64,000 nt of DNA from Corynebacterium sp. HS2168-gen11 (GTDB lineage: Bacteria > Actinomycetota > Actinomycetes > Mycobacteriales > Mycobacteriaceae): assembly GCF_024834075.1 (NCBI RefSeq), contig NZ_JANUXR010000005.1:62001-126000 (forward strand), read 5' to 3'. Under the pieces are notes generated by a model. That model searched no databases. It saw only the letters and a list, made by a program, of their open reading frames with translations, and had not been told where the DNA came from. The translations under genes and the position numbers were made by a program. Positions within the stretch are counted from its first letter, which is position 1. Each line of letters begins with the position of its first letter. Positions 1 to 9,326 of this stretch are shown here, one piece after another.

Positions 1-96
1 AGGATTGTGCTGGTACGAACACTCCGCGAGCAGCCTTTGTAGCAGGCGTATAGCACGATCACTTGAACTTAAGGAGTTATCTTGCGCATAGCAAAA

Positions 97-122
97 CCCC
101 GCTGCCTGAAAAGGTAGCGGGG
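97..122 (-). terminator. Terminator of the rplN-rplX-rplE operon
   Basis: On the minus strand an 11-bp stem (one G-U pair), a 4-nt loop and a run of four U residues lie about 30 bp beyond the rplE stop. This is an ordinary intrinsic terminator, so rplE is the last gene of this short operon. I see no gene between here and the window edge. Confidence 0.8.
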
Positions 123-151
123 TGCATGTTCGAACCGAAGTTCAACCGATA

Positions 152-709
152 TTACTGGTTGTCCTTCTTGAATGGGAAGCCGAGCTCGCGGAGCAAGACG
201 CGACCTTCCTCATTGTTGGTTGCGGAGGTCACAACGGTGATGTCCATACCGCGTGGGCGGTCGATCTTATCAACGTCGATTTCGTAGAACATGGTCTGCT
301 CGGTCAAGCCGAAGGTGTAGTTGCCATGTCCGTCGAACTGCTGATCGGAAAGGCCGCGGAAGTCACGAATACGTGGCAGTGCGACAGTCAGCAGACGATC
401 CAAGAACTCCCACATGCGGTCGCCACGCAGGGTGACGCGGGCACCAATTGGCATGCCCTCACGCAGTTTGAAGTTAGCAATGGACTTCTTTGCACGACGC
501 AACTCTGGCTTCTGACCGGTGATAGCGGTCAGATCTTCCAAAGCGCCGTTGATGAGCTTAGAGTCACGAGCAGCGTCGCCAACACCCATGTTGACAACAA
601 CCTTGACAACGCCAGGAATCTGCATGACGTTATCGTAAGAGAACTCTTCGTTCAGCTTGGTACGGATTTCCTCGCGGTAGCGAGCCTTCAAACGTGGAGT
701 GTAGCTCAT
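152..709 (-). CDS. rplE: 50S ribosomal protein L5
   Basis: Protein of 185 aa that binds 5S rRNA and helps form the central protuberance of the large subunit. The sequence reads as full-length L5: N-terminal [13 protein letters not shown], then [10 protein letters not shown], a [14 protein letters not shown] segment and a C-terminal [20 protein letters not shown] segment. It starts with ATG directly after rplX (2 nt between genes), so it is translated from the same message. A terminator follows the stop, so rpsH and later spc-operon genes are not transcriptionally continuous with it here. Confidence 0.97.
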   Translation of the reverse strand: MSYTPRLKARYREEIRTKLNEEFSYDNVMQIPGVVKVVVNMGVGDAARDSKLINGALEDLTAITGQKPELRRAKKSIANFKLREGMPIGARVTLRGDRMWEFLDRLLTVALPRIRDFRGLSDQQFDGHGNYTFGLTEQTMFYEIDVDKIDRPRGMDITVVTSATNNEEGRVLLRELGFPFKKDNQ

Positions 710-711
710 GA

Positions 712-1026
712 TTAGATGTCCTTCCCATTACGACGGGAGATACGGACTTTCTTGCCGTTCTCGTCGAAGCGGTAACCAACGCGGGTTGGCTTGCCGTCGG
801 AGTCCAAAACCATCACGTTGGAAACGTGGATTGGAGCTTCCTGGGTTACGATGCCGCCGGACTCTGCGCCACGCTCTGGTGCGGAGTTAGCAACATGCTT
901 CTTGATGCGGTTTACGCCCTCAACAAGAACCTTGTTGGTGGATGGGAAAGCCTGAATAACCTTGCCCTGTGCGCCCTTATCTGGGCCGGAGATTACGACA
1001 ACCATGTCGCCCTTATGAATCTTCAT
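712..1026 (-). CDS. rplX: 50S ribosomal protein L24
   Basis: Protein of 104 aa, one of the early-assembly proteins that binds 23S rRNA near the exit tunnel. It begins [21 protein letters not shown], the KOW motif typical of L24, and carries the NRIKKHV segment after it. Only 4 nt separate it from rplN upstream and 2 nt from rplE downstream. Length is normal for the family and there is nothing unusual in it. Confidence 0.97.
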   Translation of the reverse strand: MKIHKGDMVVVISGPDKGAQGKVIQAFPSTNKVLVEGVNRIKKHVANSAPERGAESGGIVTQEAPIHVSNVMVLDSDGKPTRVGYRFDENGKKVRISRRNGKDI

Positions 1027-1030
1027 AAGA

Positions 1031-1399
1031 TTAAATCACCTCCGGTGCAAGAGAAACGATCTTCATGAACTTCTTGTCACGGAGTTCACGAGCAACTGGG
1101 CCGAAGATACGAGTACCCTTTGGCTCAGAATCGTTCTTGATAATAACTGCAGCGTTCTCGTCGAAACGAATATAAGAACCGTCTGGACGACGAGTTTCCT
1201 TCTTCGCACGAACGATAACAGCCTTCACAACTTCGCCGGCCTTTACAGTGCCGCCTGGGGTTGCGTCTTTGACAGTAGCGACGATAACGTCACCAATGCC
1301 AGCGAAACGTCGAGTAGATCCACCGAGAACGCGGATGCACAGAATTTCACGTGCACCAGTGTTGTCAGCGACCTTCAGACGCGATTCTTGCTGAATCAC
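1031..1399 (-). CDS. rplN: 50S ribosomal protein L14
   Basis: Protein of 122 aa on the subunit interface of the 50[17 protein letters not shown] at the start and the [20 protein letters not shown] segment identify L14. The start is GTG, preceded by AAGGAG at a good distance. It is the first gene of a three-gene operon. In most bacteria rplN follows rpsQ directly, but here the two are about 15 kb apart and the space is filled by iron-acquisition genes, so rplN needs its own promoter (a candidate lies at 1419-1447). Confidence 0.97.
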   Translation of the reverse strand: MIQQESRLKVADNTGAREILCIRVLGGSTRRFAGIGDVIVATVKDATPGGTVKAGEVVKAVIVRAKKETRRPDGSYIRFDENAAVIIKNDSEPKGTRIFGPVARELRDKKFMKIVSLAPEVI

Positions 1400-1418
1400 T
1401 TGGGTCTCCTTGACCTAT

Positions 1419-1447
1419 ATTTTATGTGTGGCAGATTTCCGAACTAA
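1419..1447 (-). promoter_or_regulatory. Candidate promoter for rplN-rplX-rplE
   Basis: On the minus strand a TAAAAT hexamer (1419-1424) lies 17 bp downstream of TTAGTT (1442-1447), ending about 20 bp before the GTG of rplN. The -10 is good and the -35 is weak. A promoter here is expected because the operon is separated from rpsQ. Confidence 0.4.
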
Positions 1448-1843
1448 CACACGCGGTCTATGTACATGCAGCTTTTCACATTTAACCCAGTATTGGTTAA
1501 ACAACGAACCATAACGGTCGAGGGGTTTCGCATTTTCACCACTCCGGAAACAATGGCATGAAAACGCGACCTATGAAAGGCAACTCCGCAATTAAACCAC
1601 ATCTCTATTCCACTACGCAAGATACGTCGCCAGCATGACGATGTGCTTGTCGACGTCACTACCTCTACCCATTTCCAAACTAGTTTTTGCTGCCTGTGCT
1701 CCAGCGCCGAGCAGCGGTAAACACTCCAGCACCATCTACATAGGACCAGTGCGTGGAGTATTAAGTATCCTCACCCAGCAATGGATAGCTCAACGTTTCA
1801 CACCTCGGCAGATCGGTTTTCAGCGTCACCCCCAATACAAAAT
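1448..1843. other. Gene-free stretch upstream of rplN
   Basis: About 400 bp with no convincing reading frame. The only structure I see is a 7-bp inverted repeat, TTTAACC / GGTTAAA, at 1481-1501, upstream of the rplN promoter candidate. Short frames here have no coding character. Confidence 0.5.
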
Positions 1844-1865
1844 GGCCTCTCACAAAGGAGAGGCC
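1844..1865 (-). terminator. Terminator of the DUF4230 gene
   Basis: Perfect 8-bp stem GGCCTCTC / GAGAGGCC with a 6-nt loop, followed on the minus strand by ATTTTG. It lies 15 bp beyond the stop of the gene ending at 1880. Confidence 0.75.
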
Positions 1866-1879
1866 TGAAGAGTATGTGG

Positions 1880-2521
1880 TTAGCGCCAGTGAACTTCTAC
1901 TGAATACGTATTCTTATCGGTTCCATCCAGAAGCGCTTCCACATGGGATTTAATTAAAGTTTCGGCGCGCGTGGTAGCACGATCGATCAATCCTAATTTT
2001 ATGGCTTTTTCTTCTGCATTCTTTTCCTCATCAGAGAGGAACTTAGTCAAGTCGCGCACATTAATTTGATTCAGCGGATTCATCGACTGATCGTAGACAA
2101 CAACGCTTGCTGGCTCGATCGTCGAGTTCGTGATTTCCACTTTCGGGGCAGTCACCACAATTTTTTGTGCTGCATCGTTCATCTCTACATCAATAGCGGT
2201 GAAATCACGAATACCGGCTTTCACCACACCGTCATACGAAATTAAAAAGTGCTTACCAGTCAGTGGCACAGTAAGACCGTAGAGTTTATGTCCTTCGTTT
2301 TCAAACCGACCCACGTTGGTGAAGTTGTACTCTTCAACCGAGAGCTCTGAGATTTGCTCAAAGGAGCCGCCAATTGTGCTGGAGGTAATAGTTTCAACCG
2401 GACCATCAAACAAGCCAGCTTTTGATAATGCAAAAATGCCCATAAATACCAGCGCCACAGTCGCAACGAGTGTGACAGCTGCTTTGATTAGAAATTTTGG
2501 CATGATGACGAAACACTCCAT
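1880..2521 (-). CDS. DUF4230 membrane-anchored protein
   Basis: Protein of 213 aa (207 aa if it starts at the ATG at 2503, MPKFLIK). One N-terminal membrane segment (about residues 10-32, AAVTLVATVALVFMGIFAL) is followed by an extracytoplasmic domain with the layout of the DUF4230 family: SELSVEEYNFTNVGRFENEG, YDGVVKAGIRD and IVVTAPKVEI. The family has no established function. For the 2503 start, GGAG lies 12 nt upstream. For the 2521 start there is no clear ribosome binding site, and a 9-bp hairpin sits just before it. Single gene with its own terminator, between the iron locus and rplN. Confidence 0.75.
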   Translation of the reverse strand: MECFVIMPKFLIKAAVTLVATVALVFMGIFALSKAGLFDGPVETITSSTIGGSFEQISELSVEEYNFTNVGRFENEGHKLYGLTVPLTGKHFLISYDGVVKAGIRDFTAIDVEMNDAAQKIVVTAPKVEITNSTIEPASVVVYDQSMNPLNQINVRDLTKFLSDEEKNAEEKAIKLGLIDRATTRAETLIKSHVEALLDGTDKNTYSVEVHWR

Positions 2522-2532
2522 TCTTCACAATA

Positions 2533-2559
2533 TTGAGAAGGCAGCAAACCCCTTCTCAA
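2533..2559 (-). promoter_or_regulatory. Hairpin in the 5' leader of the DUF4230 gene
   Basis: Perfect 9-bp inverted repeat TTGAGAAGG / CCTTCTCAA with a 9-nt loop, ending about 11 nt before the upstream start codon. There is no U-run, so it is not a terminator. It could shape translation of the short leader. The rest of the gap up to 2835 shows nothing I can name. Confidence 0.4.
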
Positions 2560-2835
2560 GGCATCAACGTAGCAGATAATTACCAATAATCTATAACTCA
2601 CAAGCCAATATTTTCTGAAGTAGTGTTTAATCCCACAATACCCCTGCCGGTGCCAACTACGCTTCAGCTAACGTTCCACAGTTTACGAACCATTTGCAGC
2701 GTTTGAGATCAACCTACATCACGGTGTTATCGTCTCATGCTTCTTTTCCATATACAGACTCTGGAGTTGTATATGGCTGCACCGATACCCACGTCGAAAA
2801 GCTCAATGCCTTAATAGAGTCGTCGGCCATTTCTA

Positions 2836-3669
2836 TTACTGTGCACGCGAAGCCGGCAGCGTCGTTGCGCGCGGAATGACAATCGGCCGGCCGGTTTCAG
2901 GATCCTCGAGCAATCGGCAGTCGAGATTATATACCTCACGTAAAAGCGATTCTGTCACGATCTCATTCACACTTCCGCGTGCTGCAATTGCACCTTGCGC
3001 CATCACTACCAGGTAGGTGGCATAACGAAATGCCAGCGTGAGCTCGTGCAAGACCATAACCACGGTTACGCCTGCCTGTTGTAATTCGCGCGCCACATTG
3101 AGCACCTCAACCTGGTGCGTAATGTCGAGATAGGTCGTGGGTTCGTCGAATAATACAATCTGGGTTTCTTGCGCCAGGATCATTGCCAGCCACACGCGCT
3201 GGCGCTGCCCACCCGAAAGCTCGTCAAGGCGTTTATCGGCTAAGTCGGTGACCCGCGTTTTTTCCATCGCGGCCGCGACCGCTTGATGATCCTTCTCCTG
3301 CCACCTGCCAAAGATATCTTGGTGCGGATACCGTCCCCGCGCGATCAGATCATAGACCCGAATGCCATCTGGTGCCAGCGGCGACTGGGGCAACAGGCCC
3401 ATGACCTGCGCAAGTTCTTTATTCCGAAATTCTGCCAACTGTTTGCCCGCAATGGTAATAGTGCCTTTCGCCGGCAACACTCTGGCGAGCGCGCGCAGCA
3501 GGGTGGATTTTCCACACGCATTTGGGCCCACAATAATGGTAAATTCACCAGCTGGAATTTCCAGATCCAGCTCGCGAATAATCGGAGCATCGTTGTACCC
3601 CACCTCAAGATCTTGTGCACGTAAGGCTACTGCTCTGCTTTGCGACGCTGCTTGCTTGTCCACCATCAT
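2836..3669 (-). CDS. FecE/FepC-type siderophore ABC transporter ATP-binding protein
   Basis: ATPase of 277 aa that would power import through the two FecCD permeases encoded just upstream. Walker A is GPNACGKST (about residues 52-60), the Q-loop is in LLPQSPLAPDG, the signature is LSGGQRQRVWLAM, Walker B is IVLFDEPTTYLD and the switch is VMVLHELTLAFRYA. DEPTTYLD is typical of the siderophore/haem/cobalamin importer class. It is the last gene of the iron run, 66 bp after the second permease. HmuV (haem) and FepC (siderophore) are close relatives; the Fes-type esterase nearby favours a siderophore. I see no clear terminator after it. Confidence 0.88.
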   Translation of the reverse strand: MMVDKQAASQSRAVALRAQDLEVGYNDAPIIRELDLEIPAGEFTIIVGPNACGKSTLLRALARVLPAKGTITIAGKQLAEFRNKELAQVMGLLPQSPLAPDGIRVYDLIARGRYPHQDIFGRWQEKDHQAVAAAMEKTRVTDLADKRLDELSGGQRQRVWLAMILAQETQIVLFDEPTTYLDITHQVEVLNVARELQQAGVTVVMVLHELTLAFRYATYLVVMAQGAIAARGSVNEIVTESLLREVYNLDCRLLEDPETGRPIVIPRATTLPASRAQ

Positions 3670-3735
3670 TGTTCTTCAATATTCTTTCTTCGTCTGTCTT
3701 CCAAGATGCCAAGTAAAAAATTGCACACAATATAA

Positions 3736-4809
3736 TTATCTGCGCCATTGGAAGGCCAGCAATCCTAACAAGTACATACCACCCAATAAGCCGGTTACCA
3801 CTCCAACCGGTAATTGCACTGGCGCAAACATTCGCTGGGCTATAATATCGCTGACCAGCACTAATACCGAGCCCATAAGCGCTGCAGTAGCCATGCCAAC
3901 TCCACTAGTCATGCTCAATTTTCTGGCTAATTGCGGTGCAGCCAAGGCCACAAACGCAATCGGACCTGCAACAGCAACCGCTAATGCAGTTAAAGCCACG
4001 CCCACTGCAATCAATTGTGCGCGACGACGTTCCACTCGAAGCCCTAAACCAGTGGCAAGATCATCGCCTAAGGTCAGCAGCGATAAAGGCCTGGCAAGTG
4101 CGAGTGCAATTGGCACCAACATTGCTTGCAGCAGCAATGCCACCAATAATTTGGACCATGTCATGGCATTAAAGGATCCTGCTAACCACAGTGCTGCAGT
4201 TTGCGCAGCTGATAGTGATGCCTTCACAATTAAAAGACCATTAACTGCTTGCAAAAATGCCGCAACACCAATACCGACCAAAATTAAGCGCAGTGCTGAA
4301 AGCTTATGATTCTGCAACGCCAGTGCATACACGATCACTGCCGTTACTGCCCCACCAATGATCGCGCCGATGGCAGTTTGGAATGGTCCGGCGTTGCCGA
4401 GAATAATTGCCGCTACTGCACCCGTTGCTGCACCAGTAGTAAAACCAATAAGATCCGGGCTACCTAAAGCATTTCGAGAAAGCTGCTGAAAAATTGTGCC
4501 GGCGATGCCCAAACTGGCACCGATTGCCGCTGCTGCTAGTACTCGCGGTAAGCGTTGGTGTTGGACAAAAAACACACCTAATGGATCATTGCCCACACCA
4601 ATCAAATAGCCTAAAGCTTCGGTGGTGGTCATGGGATAATCGCCAAGTAACAGGCCAGTAATGCCGGCAACCAGCATCACGACCACAAGCAGCAGCCCAA
4701 GAATGGCGGTGCGGATTTCTACCCGAATACCAGCAATGAACAACCAGCGCGATTGAGCAGGTTGTGTGCTGGAACTGGTGTTGTGGGAAGCGTCGAAAAG
4801 CTGATGCAT
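3736..4809 (-). CDS. FecCD-family siderophore ABC permease (second subunit)
   Basis: Inner-membrane permease of 357 aa, about nine hydrophobic segments, FecCD family. Recognisable parts are the early QHQRLPRVLAAAAIGASLGIAG segment and the GPIAFVALAAPQLARKL segment near residue 270, where this family contacts the ATPase. It starts at the last base of the upstream permease gene's stop region (1-nt overlap), which suggests translational coupling. Together the two would form a heterodimeric channel for a ferric siderophore or related chelate. A copy of GCTTNNCGACGC (4790-4801) lies within its first codons. Confidence 0.88.
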   Translation of the reverse strand: MHQLFDASHNTSSSTQPAQSRWLFIAGIRVEIRTAILGLLLVVVMLVAGITGLLLGDYPMTTTEALGYLIGVGNDPLGVFFVQHQRLPRVLAAAAIGASLGIAGTIFQQLSRNALGSPDLIGFTTGAATGAVAAIILGNAGPFQTAIGAIIGGAVTAVIVYALALQNHKLSALRLILVGIGVAAFLQAVNGLLIVKASLSAAQTAALWLAGSFNAMTWSKLLVALLLQAMLVPIALALARPLSLLTLGDDLATGLGLRVERRRAQLIAVGVALTALAVAVAGPIAFVALAAPQLARKLSMTSGVGMATAALMGSVLVLVSDIIAQRMFAPVQLPVGVVTGLLGGMYLLGLLAFQWRR

Positions 4810-5891
4810 TATGAAGAAGTTTCTAAGTTATAGGAACGAACAACGGCAATAAAAATTGGGGCGCCCACTAAGGCCGACATAATGCCAGTTTGAATTTCCA
4901 GCGGTGCAACAACAATGCGTGCGAGTACGTCTGCACATAATAAAAAGGTAGGCGCGGCAAGCAGACATAACGGGATTACTTTGCGCTGGTCAACGCCGCC
5001 GATGGCGCGCGCGAGATACGGCACAGCCAAACCAACAAACATAATTGGGCCAACTGCAGCAGTTGCGGCACCGCATAAGAGTGTCACCGCGACCATCACA
5101 ATTGTGCGAGTTCTGGCAATTTTTACCCCAAGTGCCAAACCCGTATCATCGCCCAAGGCCAGCGCGTTTAAGGCAGGTGCGGCAAGAAACGCCAACATAA
5201 TACCAACTAAGATAAATCCGCTAATCGTGGCGGCAACATCCCAACCACGACCTTCCACCGAACCAGTTGCCCAATAGCGGAATTCATTAAAGGCCTGTTG
5301 GTTGCTCAGCAATACGGTTTGCACAAATGCCGAAATCGCCATGGAAAAAACCACACCTGCCAGCGTCAATCGCGCGGGTGTGACATATTGCCGGCCCACC
5401 CCGCCTAATATATACACGCCAATACTGGCAAAAATTGCGCCAAGAAACGCCCACCAAATATATGTGACAATTCCCATTGCCCCACCAATGACCACCGCAA
5501 GGACTACTGCAAGCGAACTTCCAGCGTTAATGCCCAAAATTCCCGGATCAGCCAGCGGATTACGCGTGAGCGCTTGCATCAGGGCTCCTGCCACTCCTAA
5601 CGCGGCACCGACGCAAATCACCACCACCGTTCGCGGTAATCGCTGGTCAAGGACCACGATATTCACACTTTGCTCACCGCGTCCTGCAAGCGAAGCCCAC
5701 ACATCAGCTGCGGCAATAGTATTCGAACCCAATAATAACGACGCCGCAATCGCTGCAGTCCCCAATACCCCAAGGCCAATAACAGCAAGCATGCGCATCT
5801 GTGTCGGCGCACCTTGAATGGACTGATGCTGCGATCCTGCACCTGTTCGCGTTGCAGATGGTGCAGGACGTTGAGAAGCAAGATTGATCAT
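4809..5891 (-). CDS. FecCD-family siderophore ABC permease (first subunit)
   Basis: Permease of 360 aa with about ten hydrophobic segments. DQRLPRTVVVICVGAALGVA and LTRNPLADPGILGINAGSSL are hallmark FecCD stretches, and GPIMFVGLAVPYLARAIGG is the ATPase-contact region. A soluble N-terminal extension of about 35 residues precedes the first membrane segment. No clear ribosome binding site precedes the ATG at 5891. It is separated by 227 bp from the envelope-protein gene upstream, so an extra promoter is possible. One copy of GCTTNNCGACGC sits in that gap at 5934-5945. Confidence 0.88.
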   Translation of the reverse strand: MINLASQRPAPSATRTGAGSQHQSIQGAPTQMRMLAVIGLGVLGTAAIAASLLLGSNTIAAADVWASLAGRGEQSVNIVVLDQRLPRTVVVICVGAALGVAGALMQALTRNPLADPGILGINAGSSLAVVLAVVIGGAMGIVTYIWWAFLGAIFASIGVYILGGVGRQYVTPARLTLAGVVFSMAISAFVQTVLLSNQQAFNEFRYWATGSVEGRGWDVAATISGFILVGIMLAFLAAPALNALALGDDTGLALGVKIARTRTIVMVAVTLLCGAATAAVGPIMFVGLAVPYLARAIGGVDQRKVIPLCLLAAPTFLLCADVLARIVVAPLEIQTGIMSALVGAPIFIAVVRSYNLETSS

Positions 5892-6118
5892 GGCAATAAC
5901 GTTTCAACGTGAAAAATTTTGGGTATACAACATGCTTGACGACGCTTCCTGGCCTCGCCTGTATCACACAGACATATCCCTGTTCGGGCCAATTGTGGCG
6001 TGGTCGCACTGTATATATATGGAATACAGAAACACTGTGCAGTGGTATGCGCTACTGGTGCTACCAGCGTGACGATACCGTGGCAGCGGTGCTGCAAGCT
6101 CTTGCGAACAGTTCCTTA

Positions 6119-7021
6119 TTATTTACGAGAACGTGCCACAAACAACCACACATTAATGGCAGTCATACCAACTAGAAGAATTGCAACACCAACAAATGCC
6201 CCAATATAAGGTGCATTATTACTTGCCGCTATTACCTGTGGCTTGTGTTCTTTTTTATCAAAAATTCCAGTATTGCCACTTGCTGCTTGTACGATTGGCG
6301 CACTGCTCGTCGTTGGTGCAGCAACCGAAGCTTTGGCCGCTTGAGCTTGTAACGTTGTACTTGGCTTCGCAGCAGCCACAGCAGCGTTGGCGGATTGTGC
6401 ACCTTGGGAAGTTGCAGGCTCGTCAACATACACCACTTCCTCTGTCACGACTGGAGCTGCTTGGGCAGGTTGTTGTCCGCGATTATTCGTAACCCGACTA
6501 ATCGCGCCTCGGCCTTGGGTATCCACAATCACTTCCGTGCTGGCCTGCGGAGTAGATTCCGCTGCTCCTGCACTTTGCGGCTTTGCAACAACAGTAAAGG
6601 TGGAATCACCTGAGTTGGTGTAGCCAAGATTTCTGGTTCCTTCAGTAGCCAGATAGCGTAAAAAGTGCTCACCCGGTGGCAGTGAACATGGGATTTCCAG
6701 CGAACCAGTGGCAGTACCAGAAGCATCAATGCGGGAAGTCGCAATCACGCCTTGGCCTTGCACGCTTGAATCACCTGCAAAACCAATACCATTATCAATT
6801 TTGATGTGCACAATTTCGCCAGCAGGATACCCGTGCACCTCATAAGATAAGGTACCGCACTGTTCCACTATTTTCGGGGATACTGTCGAAGAGGTTCCCG
6901 GTGTATCGGCTCCTGCTCCTCCTGGTGGAATTGCGTGTGCACTTGGAGTCGCCATATATGCGAGCGTGAGCACTCCGAGGCTGACACAGAAGCGTCGTAC
7001 GATAAGACGAAGATCAGACAT
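6119..7021 (-). CDS. Envelope-anchored protein of the iron locus (small)
   Basis: Exported protein of 300 aa. It has a signal peptide (about residues 1-30, ending near PSAHA), one beta-rich domain (about 45-155, with CGTLSYEVHGYPAGEIVHIKIDNG), an Ala/Thr/Gln-rich linker (about 165-255), and a C-terminal membrane helix (IGAFVGVAILLVGMTAINVWLF) with a basic tail. There is no LPXTG, so it is membrane-anchored rather than sortase-anchored. The domain pattern resembles the modules of the two larger proteins in this run. The start chosen has AAGGAG 11 nt upstream; a longer frame begins at 7051. No named family recognised. By context it may present or relay an iron ligand. Confidence 0.7.
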   Translation of the reverse strand: MSDLRLIVRRFCVSLGVLTLAYMATPSAHAIPPGGAGADTPGTSSTVSPKIVEQCGTLSYEVHGYPAGEIVHIKIDNGIGFAGDSSVQGQGVIATSRIDASGTATGSLEIPCSLPPGEHFLRYLATEGTRNLGYTNSGDSTFTVVAKPQSAGAAESTPQASTEVIVDTQGRGAISRVTNNRGQQPAQAAPVVTEEVVYVDEPATSQGAQSANAAVAAAKPSTTLQAQAAKASVAAPTTSSAPIVQAASGNTGIFDKKEHKPQVIAASNNAPYIGAFVGVAILLVGMTAINVWLFVARSRK

Positions 7022-7056
7022 TTTCTTCAAAACTCCTTGTAATATGTGCACACACG

Positions 7057-9318
7057 CTATACGTGCGTAGAAGATTTGCGAATAAACTGGCGAATACTTG
7101 CCAACGCAAGCAATGGGATCACAACAGCACTTCCGAGCAACCAGAAATCAAGTACTCCAAGCAACGGTGCTTGTACAGTCACAATTACTGGCGTGTCATC
7201 CGAAGGCGTTGGAGCAACAATCAGTGGTGGCGTTGCTGGTTGCGGTGCCACTCCAAGTGCCAGATCAACCCAACCAAGCAAGTCTCCACGCGGGTTACTG
7301 ACACTAATGCTGTAATCACCATCTGGTAACGCCGAAGTATCCACATGCACTGTGGAAGTTGCATCCAATTGCGCCCAACCGATATCTGTCGGTGTGCCAT
7401 CTTGACCAAAAATGTGCAGATACACCCAATGGCCAAGTGTTTCTAGTTTCAGACCCAAGGCGAGATCTTCGCCAACCAATTGTGGTTGAATCTCACCGGC
7501 ATTATCGGCACGCAACTGATCACGGTGCGTAATTGGTGCTTTCGGCACATCATTTGGCTGCGGTTGGGCATCTATGACATGAGCTGCCTGCACTCTAGCT
7601 GGCGAAACACTGATCCGCGGTTGCTGCGTTGCTTTACGACGCACGATCACTTTGCGCGTCACCACAGGAGTTGTATCTACGTGTGTTGCAACCGGCAAAC
7701 TTGGGGTGGTGGATTGCCAAAAATCCAAAAGTTTCTCAAGGCCCGTATTCAAGGTTGCAATGCCTTGACGCAGCGCTGCTACATCAGAAACTGGCGCATT
7801 GGTGGTAGTTGGCGTACTGGTACTCGCGGCATCTGCCACAGTTAGCGGTGCCCAACCCAAGAATTCACCACGCTGTCCCTGATTTCCATTTTGCACAACA
7901 AAAGTTAAAGGACCTTTAGGAATGGTTGTTGTCACCAGAAGATGTACCTGTAATTTGTCATCCAGCTGATACCAGGTTGCACCCCACGGTAACCTGCGCG
8001 AACCATCGGCAATATAGGTACTCACATATACCCAATCACCAGGCTTTCCTTGCCCGACTTTAACAACTAAGGAATCCTTCACCCGCTGCACTTCAACGCC
8101 ATTGCGAGTTGCATCGCGAACTTCATCTTGGATCAGAATTGGATCCGGCGCACCAGTTGGTGCATATTCACCAACCACAAAGCTCAATTTCTCTTTCGGG
8201 CGAGGCAAACTCAAGGTAATATCGCCTTCTTGCAACGAGCCTGACAAGATACGAATGCCATGTTCACCTGGTTGAAATGGCTGTACCGTGCCGTATTTGC
8301 CAGTGGTTGTGCCATTTGGCAGCGGTAGATCAATTGCAAAATCGCCATGTTCAGCATCAGCATCTACAACTGCCCAAACGGTACGGTTATCATGCACCGA
8401 AGAATCAAGGCGTTCAACGCGACCATCATCAATTTTAATGGCAAGCTTGCCGCCGCCACCACGTGCATTACAAAAACCAAAACCTTCAATACGCAAGGTA
8501 TTATCTGGGTTTGGTCGTGGCGCAACCCGGGCTTGTGGCGGTGATACTGATGGTGAACACTGGCCTTTTGATTCCTGCACTTCTTGATATTCCACACCAT
8601 CAACAACTAATGATGGCGTGGTAAAACTACGCTGTGTATCACCAGCAACCAAACCTGAAGCAATATGTAATTTCAGCATTTGGCCAGCTACAAGCCCAAA
8701 TGGCAGGCGTTGTTCAGTTTCAAAACTACCATCGGCTGCGGCTTGGAACTGCCAAAAGATCGTAGCGTCTTTGATTCCATTGCCAGGGTGCACAATGACA
8801 TCATTGTCATCATTCACATGCCCGGTTGCAGCGGTACCACGTCGATACTGCGAAAGCTTATCGCCCTGGTAGTAATTCAATTTAATCGTGAGTGTAGAAC
8901 CCATACCATCAGCATTCTTCCAGCCAGTACCACTGAGTTTCAGCAAACCACCTGAAGTTGCATTGCGCTCAATCGTAATTGTGGCGCCATCTTTTTCCAC
9001 CACAATTGGTTCATTAGTCACACTTGCACCTACCAACTCCGGTGCTGCAGATTCATCGGTGCTGGTAGTTTCTGCAGCATTGTTTTCCGCTGGGGTATCC
9101 AACAGTTGGGTAGATTGATGTTGTGCCAGATGCTCAGCAGTCGTCGATAAGCTTGGTGAGTCAAGCGTTGGTGATTGCTGTGTTTCGGCAGCGGTACCAA
9201 CTGGGAAGCCCATAAATGTCACCATACTGATCACGCTGGCCACGGCTCCGGTTGCAACAATCTTGCGATGTCCGCGTGGATATGTGGCATGTGTGTGGTG
9301 CAAACTACGATTGCGCAT
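7057..9318 (-). CDS. Large envelope-anchored multidomain protein of the iron locus
   Basis: Exported protein of 753 aa. After a long signal peptide (cleavage near GTAAE, residue 45) come beta-rich modules: one around residues 70-235 (GTGWKNADGMGSTLTIKL), one around 245-375, and two related modules around 395-485 and 625-705. The last two share the order GDWVY/GHWVY, then an aspartate-rich strand, then GEFLGWAPL/GDLLGWVDL. A Pro/Thr-rich stretch separates them, and a C-terminal membrane helix with a basic tail ends the protein. It has no LPXTG and no HtaA-type haem domain that I can recognise. AGGA lies 6 nt before the ATG. It follows the binding-protein gene after 8 bp, so it is co-transcribed with it. 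Function unknown; likely a surface or wall component of the uptake system. Confidence 0.72.
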   Translation of the reverse strand: MRNRSLHHTHATYPRGHRKIVATGAVASVISMVTFMGFPVGTAAETQQSPTLDSPSLSTTAEHLAQHQSTQLLDTPAENNAAETTSTDESAAPELVGASVTNEPIVVEKDGATITIERNATSGGLLKLSGTGWKNADGMGSTLTIKLNYYQGDKLSQYRRGTAATGHVNDDNDVIVHPGNGIKDATIFWQFQAAADGSFETEQRLPFGLVAGQMLKLHIASGLVAGDTQRSFTTPSLVVDGVEYQEVQESKGQCSPSVSPPQARVAPRPNPDNTLRIEGFGFCNARGGGGKLAIKIDDGRVERLDSSVHDNRTVWAVVDADAEHGDFAIDLPLPNGTTTGKYGTVQPFQPGEHGIRILSGSLQEGDITLSLPRPKEKLSFVVGEYAPTGAPDPILIQDEVRDATRNGVEVQRVKDSLVVKVGQGKPGDWVYVSTYIADGSRRLPWGATWYQLDDKLQVHLLVTTTIPKGPLTFVVQNGNQGQRGEFLGWAPLTVADAASTSTPTTTNAPVSDVAALRQGIATLNTGLEKLLDFWQSTTPSLPVATHVDTTPVVTRKVIVRRKATQQPRISVSPARVQAAHVIDAQPQPNDVPKAPITHRDQLRADNAGEIQPQLVGEDLALGLKLETLGHWVYLHIFGQDGTPTDIGWAQLDATSTVHVDTSALPDGDYSISVSNPRGDLLGWVDLALGVAPQPATPPLIVAPTPSDDTPVIVTVQAPLLGVLDFWLLGSAVVIPLLALASIRQFIRKSSTHV

Positions 9319-9326
9319 GAGAAGTC

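Noticed and set aside
122..715. Long plus-strand frame opposite rplE
   Set aside because: It is the complementary shadow of L5, with no ribosome binding site and no homology. The same applies to long frames opposite fusA, tuf, rpoB, rpoC, rplB and the peptide-binding protein.
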